64,000 bases of DNA from an uncultured Rhodospirillales bacterium. Its GTDB lineage: Bacteria > Pseudomonadota > Alphaproteobacteria > Rhodospirillales > UBA2165. Positions 8,738 through 18,739 of the stretch are shown here, piece after piece. The stretch spans positions 660,150-724,149 of the forward strand of contig CAJXKD010000002.1 in the NCBI GenBank assembly GCA_913055735.1, in the 5' to 3' direction. The translations under genes and the position numbers were made by a program. Position 1 is the first letter of the stretch; each line of letters opens with the position of its first letter. The notes under the pieces are model-generated. The model saw nothing but the letters and a program-made list of their open reading frames with translations, was not told the DNA's origin and made no database searches.

Positions 8738-9160
8738 CTATTTCAAGAGACGTTTAAGCTCTTCGAGCTCTTTGAGGACGGCCCTAAGCTCATCCTTCTG
8801 CGCTTTGCCGAGCGCGGGCCCCTCGGTTGCGGGTTTCTTTGAGGCGGCCGCCACAGCCGTCTTGCTCTCACCGCTCCGGCCCGATTCCTGACGGAGGAGC
8901 TTCTGAACCCCTTTGATGGTATAGCCGTCATCGTACAGGAGTTGACGGATACGGCGCAGGAGATCGACGTCTTCCGGGCGGTAATAGCGTCGCCCGCCAC
9001 CGCGTTTCATGGGGCTGATCTGGGAGAACTTGCTTTCCCAGAAGCGCAGCACGTGCTGCGGCAAACCAAGTTCGGTTGCAACCTCGCTAATGGTCCGAAA
9101 AGCGGCAGCCGACTTCTTGGCGCGTGGGCGGGGTGCGGTTGTTTCCGAGGATGCAGGCAT
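8738..9160 (-). CDS. MerR-family transcriptional regulator downstream of ihfA
   Basis: This 140-residue protein starts with a low-complexity tail, followed by a MerR winged HTH at about 22-90: [20 protein letters not shown], then the [18 protein letters not shown] wing and [10 protein letters not shown]. The rest is an Ala/Lys-rich linker and a short Leu-heptad coiled coil ([16 protein letters not shown]), with no effector-binding domain or metal-binding cysteines. This small MerR is commonly found beside ihfA and tRNA-Pro in alphaproteobacteria, but its target is not established. Its ATG overlaps the ihfA stop (TAATG), so it is translationally coupled to ihfA. Confidence 0.9.
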   Translation of the reverse strand: MPASSETTAPRPRAKKSAAAFRTISEVATELGLPQHVLRFWESKFSQISPMKRGGGRRYYRPEDVDLLRRIRQLLYDDGYTIKGVQKLLRQESGRSGESKTAVAAASKKPATEGPALGKAQKDELRAVLKELEELKRLLK

Positions 9161-9471
9161 TAAGCCGCGTCGTCGGCGTTACCGCCGCTAATGCGCGCTT
9201 TGAGAACCTGTGACGGGCGGAAAACCAGAACTTTTCTGGGTAAAATCGGGACTTCCTCGCCGGTTTTCGGATTGCGCCCAACGCGTTGGCCCTTGCTGCG
9301 TACCGAGAAGCTGCCGAAAGAAGAAATCTTTACCGACTGGCCCTTCGCAAGGGTGTCTGAGATTTTGGCCAAGACCGCTTCCAACAAATCGGCCGACTCG
9401 TTACGAGATAAACCGACTTCCTGGTAGACGGCTTCACTCAACTGGGCTCGTGTAATCGTCTCTCCGGCCAT
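9160..9471 (-). CDS. ihfA: Integration host factor subunit alpha
   Basis: Starting at Met 9471 gives 103 residues, the normal IhfA length. The longer frame to 9504 adds 11 atypical residues. It has the HU/IHF fold: [20 protein letters not shown], then [21 protein letters not shown] read in two pieces, with the DNA-intercalating Pro in [15 protein letters not shown]-alpha pairs with IHF-beta to bend DNA sharply at sigma-54 promoters, recombination sites and the replication origin. The position fabH-ihfA-merR is the conserved one. Confidence 0.95.
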   Translation of the reverse strand: MAGETITRAQLSEAVYQEVGLSRNESADLLEAVLAKISDTLAKGQSVKISSFGSFSVRSKGQRVGRNPKTGEEVPILPRKVLVFRPSQVLKARISGGNADDAA

Positions 9472-9538
9472 TTGGCGACTCCTCATTCCCGCACGGAAGA
9501 TCAAACGTAACTCTGAGCGAGAAACGGGTCAATATCAA

Positions 9539-9557
9539 AGGGATGTCCGGCATCCCT
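9539..9557 (-). terminator. Possible terminator after fabH
   Basis: AGGGATG (9539-9545) and CATCCCT (9551-9557) form a perfect 7-bp hairpin. On the minus strand it is followed only by TTTGATATT, so termination would be weak. It lies between the fabH stop and the ihfA start and may only partly separate them. Confidence 0.35.
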
Positions 9558-9595
9558 AAAGTAGGAATTTATTGGTCGCCGGCAGCCGATCAGTC

Positions 9596-10576
9596 CTACC
9601 AGCGGACGAGCACGGCGCCCCAGGTCAGACCGCCGCCCATGGCTTCCATCAGAATGAGATCGCCATCCTTTATGCGCCCATCCCTGCGGGCCGCATCCAG
9701 GGCAAGAGGGATGGAGGCAGCCGACGTGTTGGCATGATCCTCAATGGTCAGGATGACCTTTTCGCGCGGCATCTTGAGCTTTTTGGCCGTGCTGTCGATG
9801 ATCCGCTTGTTGGCTTGATGGGGAACCAGCCAGTCGATATCGGAGGCACTCAGGCCATTCTTCTCCAATGCCTCCACGACCACTTCGGCTAAATTCGTGA
9901 CGGCGTGTTTGAAGACTTCCTTGCCTTCCATTCGGAGATGGCCCGCATCGCCGGTCGAAGACGGCCCGCCATCCGTATAGAGCAATTCTTCATAACGCCC
10001 GTCTGAATGAATATGGGTGGAAAGGATGCCGTGGGGATGGTTTTTCATACCGTTTTTCAATTCGACGGCCTTGATGACCACGGCGCCGGCGCCGTCGCCG
10101 AACAGAACGCATGTGGCGCGGTCCTCCCAGTCGAGCAGCCGGGACATGGTTTCGGCCCCAATCACCAGAGCCGTCTTCGCCTGCCCGGCCTTGATGAAGC
10201 CGTCGACGACGGACATGGCATAGACGAAACCGGAGCAGACAGCCTGGACGTCGAACGCCGCGCCGTGGATAACGCCGAGTTTCGCCTGAATGGTAACGGC
10301 GGTTGCCGGAAAGGTCCGGTCGGGTGTTGTCGTTCCCACCACGATCAGATCGATTTCGTCTGCCGACACGCCTGCGTCTTGCATGGCTTTTCGGGCCGCC
10401 TTCAAGGCGAGATCAGAGGTCGTCTCCCCTTCGGCCGCAATGTGCCGCCGCTTGATGCCGGTCCGAGAGGTAATCCACTCATCCGTGGTTTCGACTTTCT
10501 TTGACAGGTCGTCGTTGGTGACGACCTTTTCCGGCAGGTACGAGCCGCTGCCGACGATCCGGGATATAAAGGTCAT
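9596..10576 (-). CDS. fabH: 3-oxoacyl-ACP synthase III (FabH)
   Basis: This 326-residue thiolase-fold enzyme condenses acetyl-CoA with malonyl-ACP to start fatty acid synthesis. The Cys-His-Asn triad is visible: Cys114 in [11 protein letters not shown], His in [10 protein letters not shown] and Asn in [12 protein letters not shown]. The C-terminus ends [17 protein letters not shown], typical of the family. Its start overlaps the plsX stop by 4 bases (10573-10576), consistent with coupled synthesis in the rpmF-plsX-fabH operon. Length and motifs are complete. Confidence 0.97.
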   Translation of the reverse strand: MTFISRIVGSGSYLPEKVVTNDDLSKKVETTDEWITSRTGIKRRHIAAEGETTSDLALKAARKAMQDAGVSADEIDLIVVGTTTPDRTFPATAVTIQAKLGVIHGAAFDVQAVCSGFVYAMSVVDGFIKAGQAKTALVIGAETMSRLLDWEDRATCVLFGDGAGAVVIKAVELKNGMKNHPHGILSTHIHSDGRYEELLYTDGGPSSTGDAGHLRMEGKEVFKHAVTNLAEVVVEALEKNGLSASDIDWLVPHQANKRIIDSTAKKLKMPREKVILTIEDHANTSAASIPLALDAARRDGRIKDGDLILMEAMGGGLTWGAVLVRW

Positions 10577-11622
10577 TGCGCCGCCGCTGTTTTCCGTTCC
10601 GGCTGCGAGGAAATAAGCCGTTCCATATCTTCTTTCAGGCGGTCATTGAATTTCCGCCTTACCAGATTGACCGCGACACCAACCGCATTGGCGAAGCCGA
10701 TCGCATCCGTCCCCCCATGACTTTTTACGCAGATGCCGTTGAGCCCGACAAGCATTGCGCCATTATATTTCCGCGGATCAAAGCGGGCGCGGAAGCGCAC
10801 AAGCGCCGGGCGCGCAATAAACGCACCGAGTTTGGTCCGCCAGGTGCTCATCAATTCCTCTTTGAGGAAATGACCGAACATGCGGACGGTCCCTTCCGCC
10901 GTTTTAAGTGCGATGTTGCCGGTAAAACCGTCGGTCACCACGACATCGACCTTTCCGGCGCTGACGTCGTCGCCTTCGACGAACCCGTAGAATTTGATGG
11001 GTAGCGGCGAATCCTGAAGGGTTGCGGCGGCTTTCTTGACCGCATCATTGCCCTTTAAACCCTCGACGCCGACATTGAGAATGCCGATGGACGGCTGTTC
11101 AAGGCCGAGTTCGTTTCGAGCGAATACCTCCCCCATCACCGCGAACTGAACCAAGTCTTCCGCGTCGCATTCGATATTGGCGCCGAGGTCGAGCATGATG
11201 GCTGGTGTTGTTTCCGTTGGGATTGCTGTCGCGAGTGCGGGTCGCCCGATACCGGGCAGCGTTCTGAGTACGACCAACGCCATGGCCATCAAGGCCCCCG
11301 TATTGCCGGCGGACACAACAGCGGAAGCCTCGCCTTCCTTTACCGCGTCGATGGCAAGACGCATGCTGGTATGGCGCCCATTGCGCAAGGCAACCGTCGG
11401 CTTTTCATCGTTCGAGACGGCCTCCGGCGCGTGGCGAAGCGTGCAGACCTCGGACAATTGGGGCTTTGCATCAAGGAGAGGCGTCAACTTCTCCGAATCG
11501 CCGAATAGAAGGAATTCGACCCCTTCCAATTGCTGACAGGCGAGCGCCAGTCCGTCGACGATCATTTGGGGGGCGTTATCGCCTCCCATTCCGTCGATGG
11601 CGACGATGATCTTCTCATGCAA
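10573..11622 (-). CDS. plsX: Phosphate acyltransferase PlsX
   Basis: The 349-residue protein converts acyl-ACP to acyl-phosphate for phosphatidic acid synthesis. It begins [20 protein letters not shown] and contains [30 protein letters not shown], and [17 protein letters not shown] (11 or more family residues each). It is cytoplasmic with peripheral membrane association. It lies between rpmF (27 bases upstream) and fabH (4-base overlap), the order conserved in most bacteria. Confidence 0.97.
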   Translation of the reverse strand: MHEKIIVAIDGMGGDNAPQMIVDGLALACQQLEGVEFLLFGDSEKLTPLLDAKPQLSEVCTLRHAPEAVSNDEKPTVALRNGRHTSMRLAIDAVKEGEASAVVSAGNTGALMAMALVVLRTLPGIGRPALATAIPTETTPAIMLDLGANIECDAEDLVQFAVMGEVFARNELGLEQPSIGILNVGVEGLKGNDAVKKAAATLQDSPLPIKFYGFVEGDDVSAGKVDVVVTDGFTGNIALKTAEGTVRMFGHFLKEELMSTWRTKLGAFIARPALVRFRARFDPRKYNGAMLVGLNGICVKSHGGTDAIGFANAVGVAVNLVRRKFNDRLKEDMERLISSQPERKTAAAQ

Positions 11623-11649
11623 TGGAAGGCCCCCCGGACCAAGCCGGAA

Positions 11650-11835
11650 CTAGGCGATGGTGTCGATCTCGACCACTTCGCGGTCGTTGTAGAAGCCGCA
11701 AGACGGGCACACATGGTGCGGACGCTTCAACTCGCCGCAGTTCGGGCACTCGCCGCGCGCCTGGGATGCCAAGCTGTCGTGGGCCCGGCGCATGTCTCTG
11801 CGGGATCGAGAGACCTTCTTCTTTGGTACAGCCAT
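11650..11835 (-). CDS. rpmF: 50S ribosomal protein L32 (bL32), zinc-ribbon form
   Basis: The 61-residue protein begins [19 protein letters not shown], the bL32 signature. Four cysteines in CPNC and CPSC (30, 33, 43, 46) form the zinc-binding C+ version, so this is not a zinc-independent paralogue. The C-terminus is acidic (VVEIDTIA). It heads the plsX-fabH operon. A -10-like TATAGA lies on the minus strand in the 136-base gap upstream, but no convincing -35 is correctly spaced. Confidence 0.97.
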   Translation of the reverse strand: MAVPKKKVSRSRRDMRRAHDSLASQARGECPNCGELKRPHHVCPSCGFYNDREVVEIDTIA

Positions 11836-11971
11836 TTTGGATGCTCTCGTACGTAAATTCTCGGATCACGGACACAATTCCGTTTGGGAGCGCGCTTTCT
11901 ATACAAAAACGGCTGATGGGGCAAGCGGGTTAATCGGCGGATATTATCGCGATTTGCCCATTTAGCGGAAC

Positions 11972-12529
11972 CTAGTTTTTGCCGGGCCTCAATTTGGCCA
12001 GGGCAGCAAAGGGATTCCGGCGCTCCACGGGCCGTTCCTGGGCGTCGGCACCCACGGTAAAGCCCTTGAATTCAGCCCCCGGGGCCCTTGGAAACGGGTC
12101 GATTTCAAGGCCAAGGCGCTCCGCGACCACTTCGCCGAGGTCGATTTTGCCGTCGACGATGGGCTCGGGCGGCTCCGGGGCCTCGGGGTCGATATCGACC
12201 GAATCGCCTTCCTCCTCCAAATGAACGGTTGAGGAGAAAATCGCCTCGAAGTCTCCCGCGATGGTGCTGCGGACCGGCTCCAGCGTCACGACGCACGTCT
12301 GGACCACGTCGGCCTCGAAATGGGCACTCAAATCGACGGTGACGTTTCCGGCAACCGGCCTGACGACAACCCGTGCGACGAACCTATCGAGAGCATCGAG
12401 CCCGAAGCGCGTCGCCAGCTTCGCCCGTTCCTCGGCATCCGCCTTGAGATCGAAGACCCGCTGCCCCGCCAATTCCGTCACCTGAATGGGCCGGGAGAAC
12501 TCGGGAACCGGAACCTCAAACTCGGTCAT
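11972..12529 (-). CDS. yceD: YceD/DUF177 family protein, 23S rRNA accumulation
   Basis: The 185-residue DUF177 protein has the family core RPVAGNVTVDLSAHFEADVVQTC, read in segments, then VVTLEPVRSTIAGDFEAIF and an acidic stretch (EEEGDSVDIDPEAPEPPEP). The C-terminal motif is DLGEVVAERLGLEIDPFPR. The family sits next to rpmF in most bacteria and is implicated in ribosomal RNA accumulation, but the mechanism is not known. Only one Cys of the usual pair is evident. Its start overlaps the stop of the bc1 chaperone gene by 4 bases. Confidence 0.9.
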   Translation of the reverse strand: MTEFEVPVPEFSRPIQVTELAGQRVFDLKADAEERAKLATRFGLDALDRFVARVVVRPVAGNVTVDLSAHFEADVVQTCVVTLEPVRSTIAGDFEAIFSSTVHLEEEGDSVDIDPEAPEPPEPIVDGKIDLGEVVAERLGLEIDPFPRAPGAEFKGFTVGADAQERPVERRNPFAALAKLRPGKN

Positions 12530-13068
12530 GACGCGGTTTCCGGGCGCAGGAACGAGACGTGTCCGCCGGCGAGCTCGGTAAGATGCCAGCCTTCCGCAGC
12601 CGCGACCTGAGTTTCCAGATACGCCGCCATTGCATCGGTTTGGTCCTCACGAATTTCCGTCTTGCGGAAGAGGTTGCGTACTAACGCCGCTTTCGTTTCG
12701 GCGCGTCCCGCTTCCAGCGCCGCGTCATAGGCGGCCACGCGGCCATAAAACAGCGTAACCAGTTCCTTGATTTTGCGGCCAACGGATAGATCGCCAACGC
12801 CGATTTCCCGCAAATTCTGATCCATGTCCGCAAACATATGGTCGAATAGATTTTGGGAGAGCTTCGCCGCGGCCGCGCCCTCCTCCCGTAACCGGCGGAA
12901 AACCACATAGGCCAGCAAGACGATCATGTCGAAGCGGCCGTCAACCGTGTCGGGGACACCGAAATCCGTGTAAAAAACAGGCTGGCGCGCCTGCTCGACA
13001 ATTTTCAGATAGAGATCTTCGGCGGCTTTGTCTCGCCGGTTAACCCCCAACATCTTCAAGATGTTCAT
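12526..13068 (-). CDS. Ubiquinol-cytochrome c chaperone (CBP3-like)
   Basis: This 180-residue protein matches the CBP3/UQCC1 family that assists cytochrome b assembly in the bc1 complex. Family features are LYLKIVEQARQPVFYTDFGV, DTVDGRFDMIVLLAYVVFRRL (first and last parts) and LFDHMFADMDQNLREIGVGD, followed by VGRKIKELVTLFYGRV. It has no signal peptide, so it acts on the cytoplasmic side. It is coupled to yceD by a 4-base overlap and divergent from bamE, as in many alphaproteobacteria. Confidence 0.93.
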   Translation of the reverse strand: MNILKMLGVNRRDKAAEDLYLKIVEQARQPVFYTDFGVPDTVDGRFDMIVLLAYVVFRRLREEGAAAAKLSQNLFDHMFADMDQNLREIGVGDLSVGRKIKELVTLFYGRVAAYDAALEAGRAETKAALVRNLFRKTEIREDQTDAMAAYLETQVAAAEGWHLTELAGGHVSFLRPETAS

Positions 13069-13276
13069 AATATTACCGTTCCAATCGGGCCGGTCTTGTC
13101 ATTTAGTTGGTTGGCCGGTCCGGTCAATCACGCCCCCGTAAACGCCGCGAACCTCGGCGATGTTTCGGCGCATGATTCTCCGGACACCATGTGATATACA
13201 GCCCCCTTCCTATTCAGATTTTCGGCAAATTGCCATGTCAATTTTGAAACCTTTTCGACAATCGGCGGCTGAAGCC

Positions 13277-13789
13277 ATGCCATACCGCCCCAATTTTCGC
13301 TCCAATCTGTGCTCTAGGGGGTGGCGTTTGGCCGTGTGTGGCCTGGCCATACTGGCCACTGCGGCCTGTACGGCGCGTATCGATACCCGGGGAAATCTTC
13401 CCGATGCTGACCTAATTGCCGACCTGGAGGTGGGGCACATCACGAAGAACCAGGTTCTGGACCTGATCGGTTCGCCCTCCTCGACGGCGCCGTTCAGCGG
13501 TGAAAGCTGGTACTATATCAGTGAGCGGACCGAGACCCTCGCCTTCTTCGAGCCCGAAGTAAAAGAGCGTAAGGTATTGGTCCTCCGTTTCGATGCGGGC
13601 GGCGTTCTCAAGGAGATGACGGCCCTCGATCTGACCGACGGCCGCGACATTCAGTTGGTTGAGCGGACCACGCCGACAGCCGGTAACGAAATCACCATCC
13701 TGCAGCAGATCTTCGGCAATATCGGTAAGTTCAACACCCCGGAAGGCGGCGGTGGCACCGTCGGACCGCAGACGCCTGGCGGCCGTTAA
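13277..13789 (+). CDS. bamE: Outer membrane assembly lipoprotein BamE (SmpA/OmlA)
   Basis: From the start at 13277 the product is 170 residues with a lipoprotein signal: Arg-rich n-region, hydrophobic LAVCGLAILATAA, and lipidated Cys31. In-frame ATGs at 13235 and 13160 would only lengthen the n-region. The mature part has IDTRGNLPDADL, NQVLDLIGSPSSTAPFSGESW and YYISERTE, the SmpA/OmlA fold. BamE is an accessory of the BAM complex that inserts outer-membrane proteins. The C-terminal tail is Gly-rich. The gene is divergent from the bc1 chaperone and ends before a bidirectional hairpin. Confidence 0.93.
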   Translation: MPYRPNFRSNLCSRGWRLAVCGLAILATAACTARIDTRGNLPDADLIADLEVGHITKNQVLDLIGSPSSTAPFSGESWYYISERTETLAFFEPEVKERKVLVLRFDAGGVLKEMTALDLTDGRDIQLVERTTPTAGNEITILQQIFGNIGKFNTPEGGGGTVGPQTPGGR

Positions 13790-13814
13790 AAGCGAGCGCA
13801 TTTAGACAAAGAGA

Positions 13815-13843
13815 AAGGCCCCGGACCGATGGTCCGGGGCCTT
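13815..13843. terminator. Bidirectional hairpin between bamE and hppA
   Basis: AAGGCCCCGGACC and GGTCCGGGGCCTT form a perfect 13-bp stem around a 3-base loop between two convergent genes. Only short pyrimidine stretches follow (TTTCTCTTT on the minus strand), but stem strength and position support termination for both. Confidence 0.75.
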
Positions 13844-13867
13844 CTGCGTCACGTCATGTACGTGCCG

Positions 13868-15964
13868 TTATGCCGCCAAGATGGCCAGCAGCAGAATGGC
13901 GACGATGTTCATGATCTTGATCAGCGGGTTCACCGCCGGTCCGGCCGTATCCTTGTAAGGATCGCCGACCGTGTCGCCGGTCACCGCGGCGTGGTGGGCA
14001 TCGGAGCCCTTGCCGCCATGGTTACCGTCTTCGATGTACTTCTTGGCATTGTCCCAAGCGCCACCGCCCGAGGTCATCGAGAGGGCGACGAACAGGCCGG
14101 TAACGATGGTGCCGAGAAGCATGGCACCGACCGCAGCGAAGGCCGAGGCCTGCCCCGCAATCGCGTAGATCACGAAGTAGACGATAACCGGTGCCACCAC
14201 GGGAAGCAGTGACGGGATGATCATCTCCTTGATCGCAGCCTTGGTCAGCAAGTCGACGCAACGGCCGTATTCGGGCTTGGCGGTGCCTTGCATGATGCCC
14301 GGGATTTCACGGAACTGGCGGCGCACTTCCTCGACCACCGAACCACCTGCCCGGCCAACCGCCATCATGCCCATGGCGCCGAACAGGAACGGCACCAAAC
14401 CACCGATGAACAAGCCGACGACGACGAACGGATCGCTGAGCACGAAGCTCACTTCGACATTCGGGAACAGGAGACCGAGGTCCTGGGTATAGGCTGCGAA
14501 CAGCACCAGCGCCGCCAGACCCGCGGAACCGATGGCATAGCCCTTGGTCACCGCCTTCGTGGTGTTGCCGACCGCGTCGAGCGCGTCGGTTGTCACACGC
14601 ACCTCTGCGGGCAGGTCCGCCATCTCAGCGATACCACCGGCGTTGTCCGTCACCGGACCGAAGGCATCGAGCGCCACCACCATACCGGCAAGTGCCAGCA
14701 TGGTCGTTGCGGCGATCGCGAGGCCATAGAGGCCCGCCGTCATGAACGACACGATGATACCGGCGCAGATGACCACGACCGGCAAAGCCGTCGCTTCCAT
14801 GGAAACGGCAAGGCCCTGGATGATGTTGGTCGCATGTCCGGTTTCGGAGGCTTTGGCGACGCTCTTCACCGGACGATGTTCCGTACCGGTGTAGTATTCC
14901 GTGATCCACACGATCAGTGCCGTGACGACCAGACCGGTAAAGGCCGAGATCAACAGATCCGTACCCGTGATGGCCAAGCCGTTGGCGGTGAAGGTCGTGT
15001 CGAGACCGAGTTGCCAGTTAACCACCAGGGCGATCAGGATCGCCGAGATAATGGCGCTGGCGAAAAAGCCCTTATAAAGAGCGCCCATGATGCTGTTGCT
15101 CGAGCCGAGGCGGACGAAGAAGGTCGCAACCACGGACCCGATGATGCACACGGCGCCGATGATTAGCGGCAGGGTCATCATGATGTCACGCTCGCCACCG
15201 GCGAAGAACGCCGCGCCGAGCAACATGGTGGCGACCACGGTCACCGCGTAGGTCTCGAACAAGTCGGCGGCCATACCGGCACAGTCACCGACATTATCAC
15301 CCACGTTGTCAGCGATGACACCGGCATTACGGGGATCGTCCTCCGGAATACCTGCCTCGATTTTGCCCACCAGGTCGGAGCCGACGTCGGCGCCCTTGGT
15401 GAAGATGCCACCGCCGAGACGAGCGAAGATGGAGATCAGCGACGCCCCGAAGCCGAGAGCAACCAGCGCCTCGAGGGCGTGGCGGAGACCAGTGGCGGTC
15501 GTCACGTCGAGAATTTCCTTCAACACGAACCAGTAGACGGCAACGCCGAGCAGCGCCAAACCGGCAACCAGCATGCCAGTGATCGCGCCTGACTTGAAGG
15601 CAATGGCAAGACCGGCGGCGAGACCGCTGGAGCGGGCTGCTTCTGCCGTCCGCACGTTGGCGCGGACCGAAACGTTCATGCCGATGTAGCCGGCGGCACC
15701 AGAGAGGATCGCGCCGATAAAGAACCCGATCGCGGCAGTGAGCCCCAGCAGCCACCCGAGGATGATGCCGATCACGATGCCCGCAATGGCAATGGTTGTG
15801 TACTGGCGGTTCAGATAGGCATTGGCGCCTTCCTGAACGGCCGCGGCGATTTCCTGCATCCGCTCGGTACCGGCGGAAGACGCGAGCACCGATCGGATCG
15901 CGTAGACGCCGTAGAGCAGCGCCAATACGCCACAGGCAATGATTAACATCGAAACGTTAGACAT
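13868..15964 (-). CDS. hppA: K+-insensitive H+-translocating pyrophosphatase HppA
   Basis: This 698-residue integral membrane protein, about 16 helices, couples pyrophosphate hydrolysis to proton export. The substrate-binding signature is [20 protein letters not shown], followed by [19 protein letters not shown] and late [14 protein letters not shown]. The lysine in [16 protein letters not shown] is the residue that distinguishes K+-independent enzymes from K+-dependent ones, which have Ala there. The gene stands alone, with 188 bases upstream and a strong hairpin downstream. It lies next to a FliL-like gene transcribed in the same direction from further upstream. Confidence 0.97.
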   Translation of the reverse strand: MSNVSMLIIACGVLALLYGVYAIRSVLASSAGTERMQEIAAAVQEGANAYLNRQYTTIAIAGIVIGIILGWLLGLTAAIGFFIGAILSGAAGYIGMNVSVRANVRTAEAARSSGLAAGLAIAFKSGAITGMLVAGLALLGVAVYWFVLKEILDVTTATGLRHALEALVALGFGASLISIFARLGGGIFTKGADVGSDLVGKIEAGIPEDDPRNAGVIADNVGDNVGDCAGMAADLFETYAVTVVATMLLGAAFFAGGERDIMMTLPLIIGAVCIIGSVVATFFVRLGSSNSIMGALYKGFFASAIISAILIALVVNWQLGLDTTFTANGLAITGTDLLISAFTGLVVTALIVWITEYYTGTEHRPVKSVAKASETGHATNIIQGLAVSMEATALPVVVICAGIIVSFMTAGLYGLAIAATTMLALAGMVVALDAFGPVTDNAGGIAEMADLPAEVRVTTDALDAVGNTTKAVTKGYAIGSAGLAALVLFAAYTQDLGLLFPNVEVSFVLSDPFVVVGLFIGGLVPFLFGAMGMMAVGRAGGSVVEEVRRQFREIPGIMQGTAKPEYGRCVDLLTKAAIKEMIIPSLLPVVAPVIVYFVIYAIAGQASAFAAVGAMLLGTIVTGLFVALSMTSGGGAWDNAKKYIEDGNHGGKGSDAHHAAVTGDTVGDPYKDTAGPAVNPLIKIMNIVAILLLAILAA

Positions 15965-16152
15965 ACGGTCCAGTCCTTGTTTTGATTGACTATCTAGTGA
16001 TGGGCGACCGCCCTAGTGTCCTCCACCGGGCGCAAAAGCGGGGGGAAAATGCCAGAAGCTTCGTCACAAGGCAACCGGATGCTGCCAATTAACTGAATCT
16101 GCCGTTTGGGGTGCCCACACGAGACGGTGGGCCGGATGTGGGAAGAGGCGGT

Positions 16153-16626
16153 CTACCGCTCGAGAATCGACTGAACCAGGACGTTGTCGATCTGGCCCTG
16201 CCCGACCGTCCTTTCCCCGATAATGACCAGACGCCGCCGGATAATGTCGAGATCGAGATCATCCCGAGTCTTCAGCATCCTGGGAATAAACCCATGCAGA
16301 TCCCGGATAAATGCATCACTGATGCGGGGTAGCATCCTCAGCATCTCGAGACGATACTCATTCTTGGTCTCGATCTGGATTTGCAGCTGGATGGACCCGG
16401 CGATTCGGTCCTTCCTTACGATCGGGATCACCAAAGGATCCAGTTCGATGAAGGCCGGGGCTTCCTTGTCGAAAGTCTCGAGTTTGGCTTCCGCTTCCGC
16501 CTGTTCCAGTTGGGTCATTTGAGGCGGCGGGGCGAATGGGCCCAATTTCAACTGCTGCATCACGGCAACGGCTGCGCCCGCGAGCAGAATGAAAAGAACG
16601 ATGACTATGATCAGAATGCGCGGCAT
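16153..16626 (-). CDS. FliL-like inner-membrane protein
   Basis: This 157-residue protein has one N-terminal membrane helix (ILIIVIVLFILLAGAAVAVM), a Pro-rich and acidic linker, and a periplasmic domain with FIELDPLVIPIVRKDRI, ETKNEYRLEMLRMLPRISDAF and DDLDLDIIRRRLVIIGERTV. This matches the FliL family, which assists stator-rotor function near MotA/B. It is not inside a flagellar operon here. It lies between thiL and hppA, as its homologues often do in Rhodospirillales. It could be a FliL paralogue with a role outside the flagellum. Confidence 0.8.
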   Translation of the reverse strand: MPRILIIVIVLFILLAGAAVAVMQQLKLGPFAPPPQMTQLEQAEAEAKLETFDKEAPAFIELDPLVIPIVRKDRIAGSIQLQIQIETKNEYRLEMLRMLPRISDAFIRDLHGFIPRMLKTRDDLDLDIIRRRLVIIGERTVGQGQIDNVLVQSILER

Positions 16627-16727
16627 CGCCTATTCCCGGTGGGCCCGATGAGTGTTGGCGTGCCTCTTGATTGCCGGGCCGTGGAGGTCCCGGTTCATAT
16701 GCCCGCCGAACGTACCGCTACAGTGAT

Positions 16728-17714
16728 CTAGAAATGTTGATATCCGGTTGCCGCGAGGTCCATCGGCTGGCCGGTTGCGTCCGTGACAATAACGCTGTCC
16801 CCGTCAGTGATTGTGCCGGCCGGTGTCAGCGGCAGCCCGATTTTCTGAGATAACTCTTTGACTTTACTGTCGTTTTCGGGAGGTGCCGTAAACAGGATTT
16901 CATAGTCGTCGCCTGCCGAGAAAGCTTTTTGAAGCAAGGACGGTTGTTGCGTGATCACCGCCGTATAAGCTTCCGAGCGGGGAATGGCATCCGCCTTCAG
17001 GTCGGCGCCGACGGCGGAAACCTCGCAGATGTGGCCAAGATCGGCGACGATGCCGTCCGAGATATCGATGGCCGCGGTCGCCAGCCCGCGAAGTGCCGGT
17101 CCCAACGTGCAACGGGGCGTCGGCAGAAGAAATCGGCCGGCAAGAAACCGGCGGGCCTCATCGGAAATCTCTCCGAGGCTATCGTCACGCAGAATAAGGA
17201 GCCCCAAGGCCGCATCCCCAACCGTCCCCGAGACCCAGATCGTGTCGCCGATGCGGGCACCGCCACGGCGAAGGGATTGGCCCGCCGGAGTAGCGCCCAT
17301 GGCCGTCACCGAGATATGCAGGCCGGCATCGCTCGATACCGTATCGCCCCCGAGCAAATGAATACCGAATTCCCGTTGATCGCGGCCAAGGCCGTCCGCG
17401 AAGGCCGCAAGCCATTCCGTCGTCCAATCATCGGGAAGCGCCAACGCGAGCGTATAGCCTATGGGCTTGGCTCCCATGGAAGCCAGGTCGGAAAGATTTA
17501 CGCGGAGAGCTTTTCGGGCGATATCCGCCGTGTCCTCGGTTCCGAGGAAATGCCGCCGGGCCACCAGGGTGTCGGTCGTGACGACCAATTCCTCGGATGG
17601 GCCCAGGGATAGAACGGCAGCGTCGTCGGTGAGATTGAAAGCGCCGGGCGCACCGACCGACAAGGGCGCGAAGAACTGCCGGATCAGGTCGAATTCAGAC
17701 GGTCTTGCCGTCAC
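16728..17714 (-). CDS. thiL: Thiamine-monophosphate kinase
   Basis: This 328-residue enzyme of the AIR-synthase-like fold phosphorylates thiamine monophosphate to the diphosphate cofactor. It has the early FDLIRQFFAPL and DDAAVLSLG motifs, TTDTLVARRHF and VNLSDLASMGAKPIGYTLAL, GGDTVSSDAGLHISVTAMG and AIDISDGIVADLGHI, and SAGDDYEILFTAP. The acidic metal-binding residues are all present. It follows nusB with a 20-base overlap in the glyA-nrdR-rib-nusB-thiL string common to proteobacteria. Confidence 0.96.
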   Translation of the reverse strand: MTARPSEFDLIRQFFAPLSVGAPGAFNLTDDAAVLSLGPSEELVVTTDTLVARRHFLGTEDTADIARKALRVNLSDLASMGAKPIGYTLALALPDDWTTEWLAAFADGLGRDQREFGIHLLGGDTVSSDAGLHISVTAMGATPAGQSLRRGGARIGDTIWVSGTVGDAALGLLILRDDSLGEISDEARRFLAGRFLLPTPRCTLGPALRGLATAAIDISDGIVADLGHICEVSAVGADLKADAIPRSEAYTAVITQQPSLLQKAFSAGDDYEILFTAPPENDSKVKELSQKIGLPLTPAGTITDGDSVIVTDATGQPMDLAATGYQHF

Positions 17715-18219
17715 GGTCCGAGGGCTCCAGTTCCCCCTGCCTCAGGACATGCGCCAAACGGTCGAGAACGCCGTTGACCAGCGCGGGCTCCCGGTCGCTG
17801 AAAAAGGCATGGGCAAGATTGACATATTCGTTGATGACCACCCGTGCCGGCACGTCAGGCAGGCTGAACAGTTCGAAGACGGCGGCGCGCAGCAACGCAT
17901 GAAGAAGCACGTCGAGCCTTTCGGCATGCCGGTCCTCGGCAAGCGCGCCTTCGATCATCTCGTCGAGTTGCCGCTTGTTGTGCTCCACGCCGCGAATGAT
18001 TTGCTTGAACTTACGCCGGTCGGGCGTGCTCACGCTTTCGGTTTCGGGCAGCCCCTTCCACCGTTCCGCGAGAAACTCGAGAAGCACGGTATCCATGGAG
18101 GCGCCGGTAATATCGACCTCATAGAGCGCCTGAACGGCAGCCAAGCGGGCCGCCCGGGTGCCGCTTTGCCGGCCGCCGCTATTCGATCTTTCCGAGCCTG
18201 ACGGTGTACTGGCTGCCAT
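17695..18219 (-). CDS. nusB: Transcription antitermination factor NusB
   Basis: With Met at 18219, preceded by AAGGA at a good spacing, the product is 174 residues. The open frame extends to 18312 inside the ribH end without a better start. Features are AARLAAVQALYEVDITGA, read in two parts, LLEFLAERW, the helical RNA-binding core and ARVVINEYVNLAHAFFSD near the C-terminus. NusB with NusE/S10 binds boxA RNA for rRNA antitermination. It lies in the rib operon and its 3' end overlaps thiL. Confidence 0.95.
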   Translation of the reverse strand: MAASTPSGSERSNSGGRQSGTRAARLAAVQALYEVDITGASMDTVLLEFLAERWKGLPETESVSTPDRRKFKQIIRGVEHNKRQLDEMIEGALAEDRHAERLDVLLHALLRAAVFELFSLPDVPARVVINEYVNLAHAFFSDREPALVNGVLDRLAHVLRQGELEPSDRDGKTV

Positions 18220-18268
18220 GGCCGATCCTTGTTCCGATTTCTTATTATTGGTTTGAAATGGCGTTGGT

Positions 18269-18739
18269 CTAGGCGGAGATGTCGGCAAAAGCGTGGGAGG
18301 ACCGAATTTCAATCATCCGCAAGCAGGCCTCCGCCGCGCGGCCCCCGACGTTCCGCTGGGCCGTGTCGGCGCGCACCCACGCTTGGTCCCGGTTCTCACA
18401 CGTCAGGATACCGAAGCCGTGCGGCATCATCAGGTCAATGGACATATCCATCAAGCCCCGGCTGACTTCGCGGCAAATATGGTCGTAATGATCCGTTTCG
18501 CCGCGGATGACGCAACCGAGTGAAATGACGCCGTCGTATTTAGCGAGACCGGAATCGTCCACCGTCGATGCATAGGCCATGGAAACGGCTGCCGGTACCT
18601 CGAACACGCCGGGAACAGCGATTCTCTCGAAATCGCACTCGGCATCCTCGAGAACGGTAGTCGCCCCTTTGACAAGCGCGTCGGCAATATCGTCGTAAAA
18701 GCGCGCCTCTACGATCAGGACGCAGGGTTTATTGGCCAT
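18269..18739 (-). CDS. ribH: 6,7-dimethyl-8-ribityllumazine synthase
   Basis: Starting at 18739 gives 156 residues, the standard length. An upstream ATG at 18802 adds residues that only restate the end of ribB in another frame. Motifs are [19 protein letters not shown], the pyrophosphate site VPGVFEVPAAV, and GCVIRGETDHYDHI with the catalytic His. It joins the RibB product with the pyrimidine to form lumazine, the precursor of riboflavin. AGGA precedes the start and overlaps the last codons of ribB, which implies coupling. Confidence 0.96.
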   Translation of the reverse strand: MANKPCVLIVEARFYDDIADALVKGATTVLEDAECDFERIAVPGVFEVPAAVSMAYASTVDDSGLAKYDGVISLGCVIRGETDHYDHICREVSRGLMDMSIDLMMPHGFGILTCENRDQAWVRADTAQRNVGGRAAEACLRMIEIRSSHAFADISA

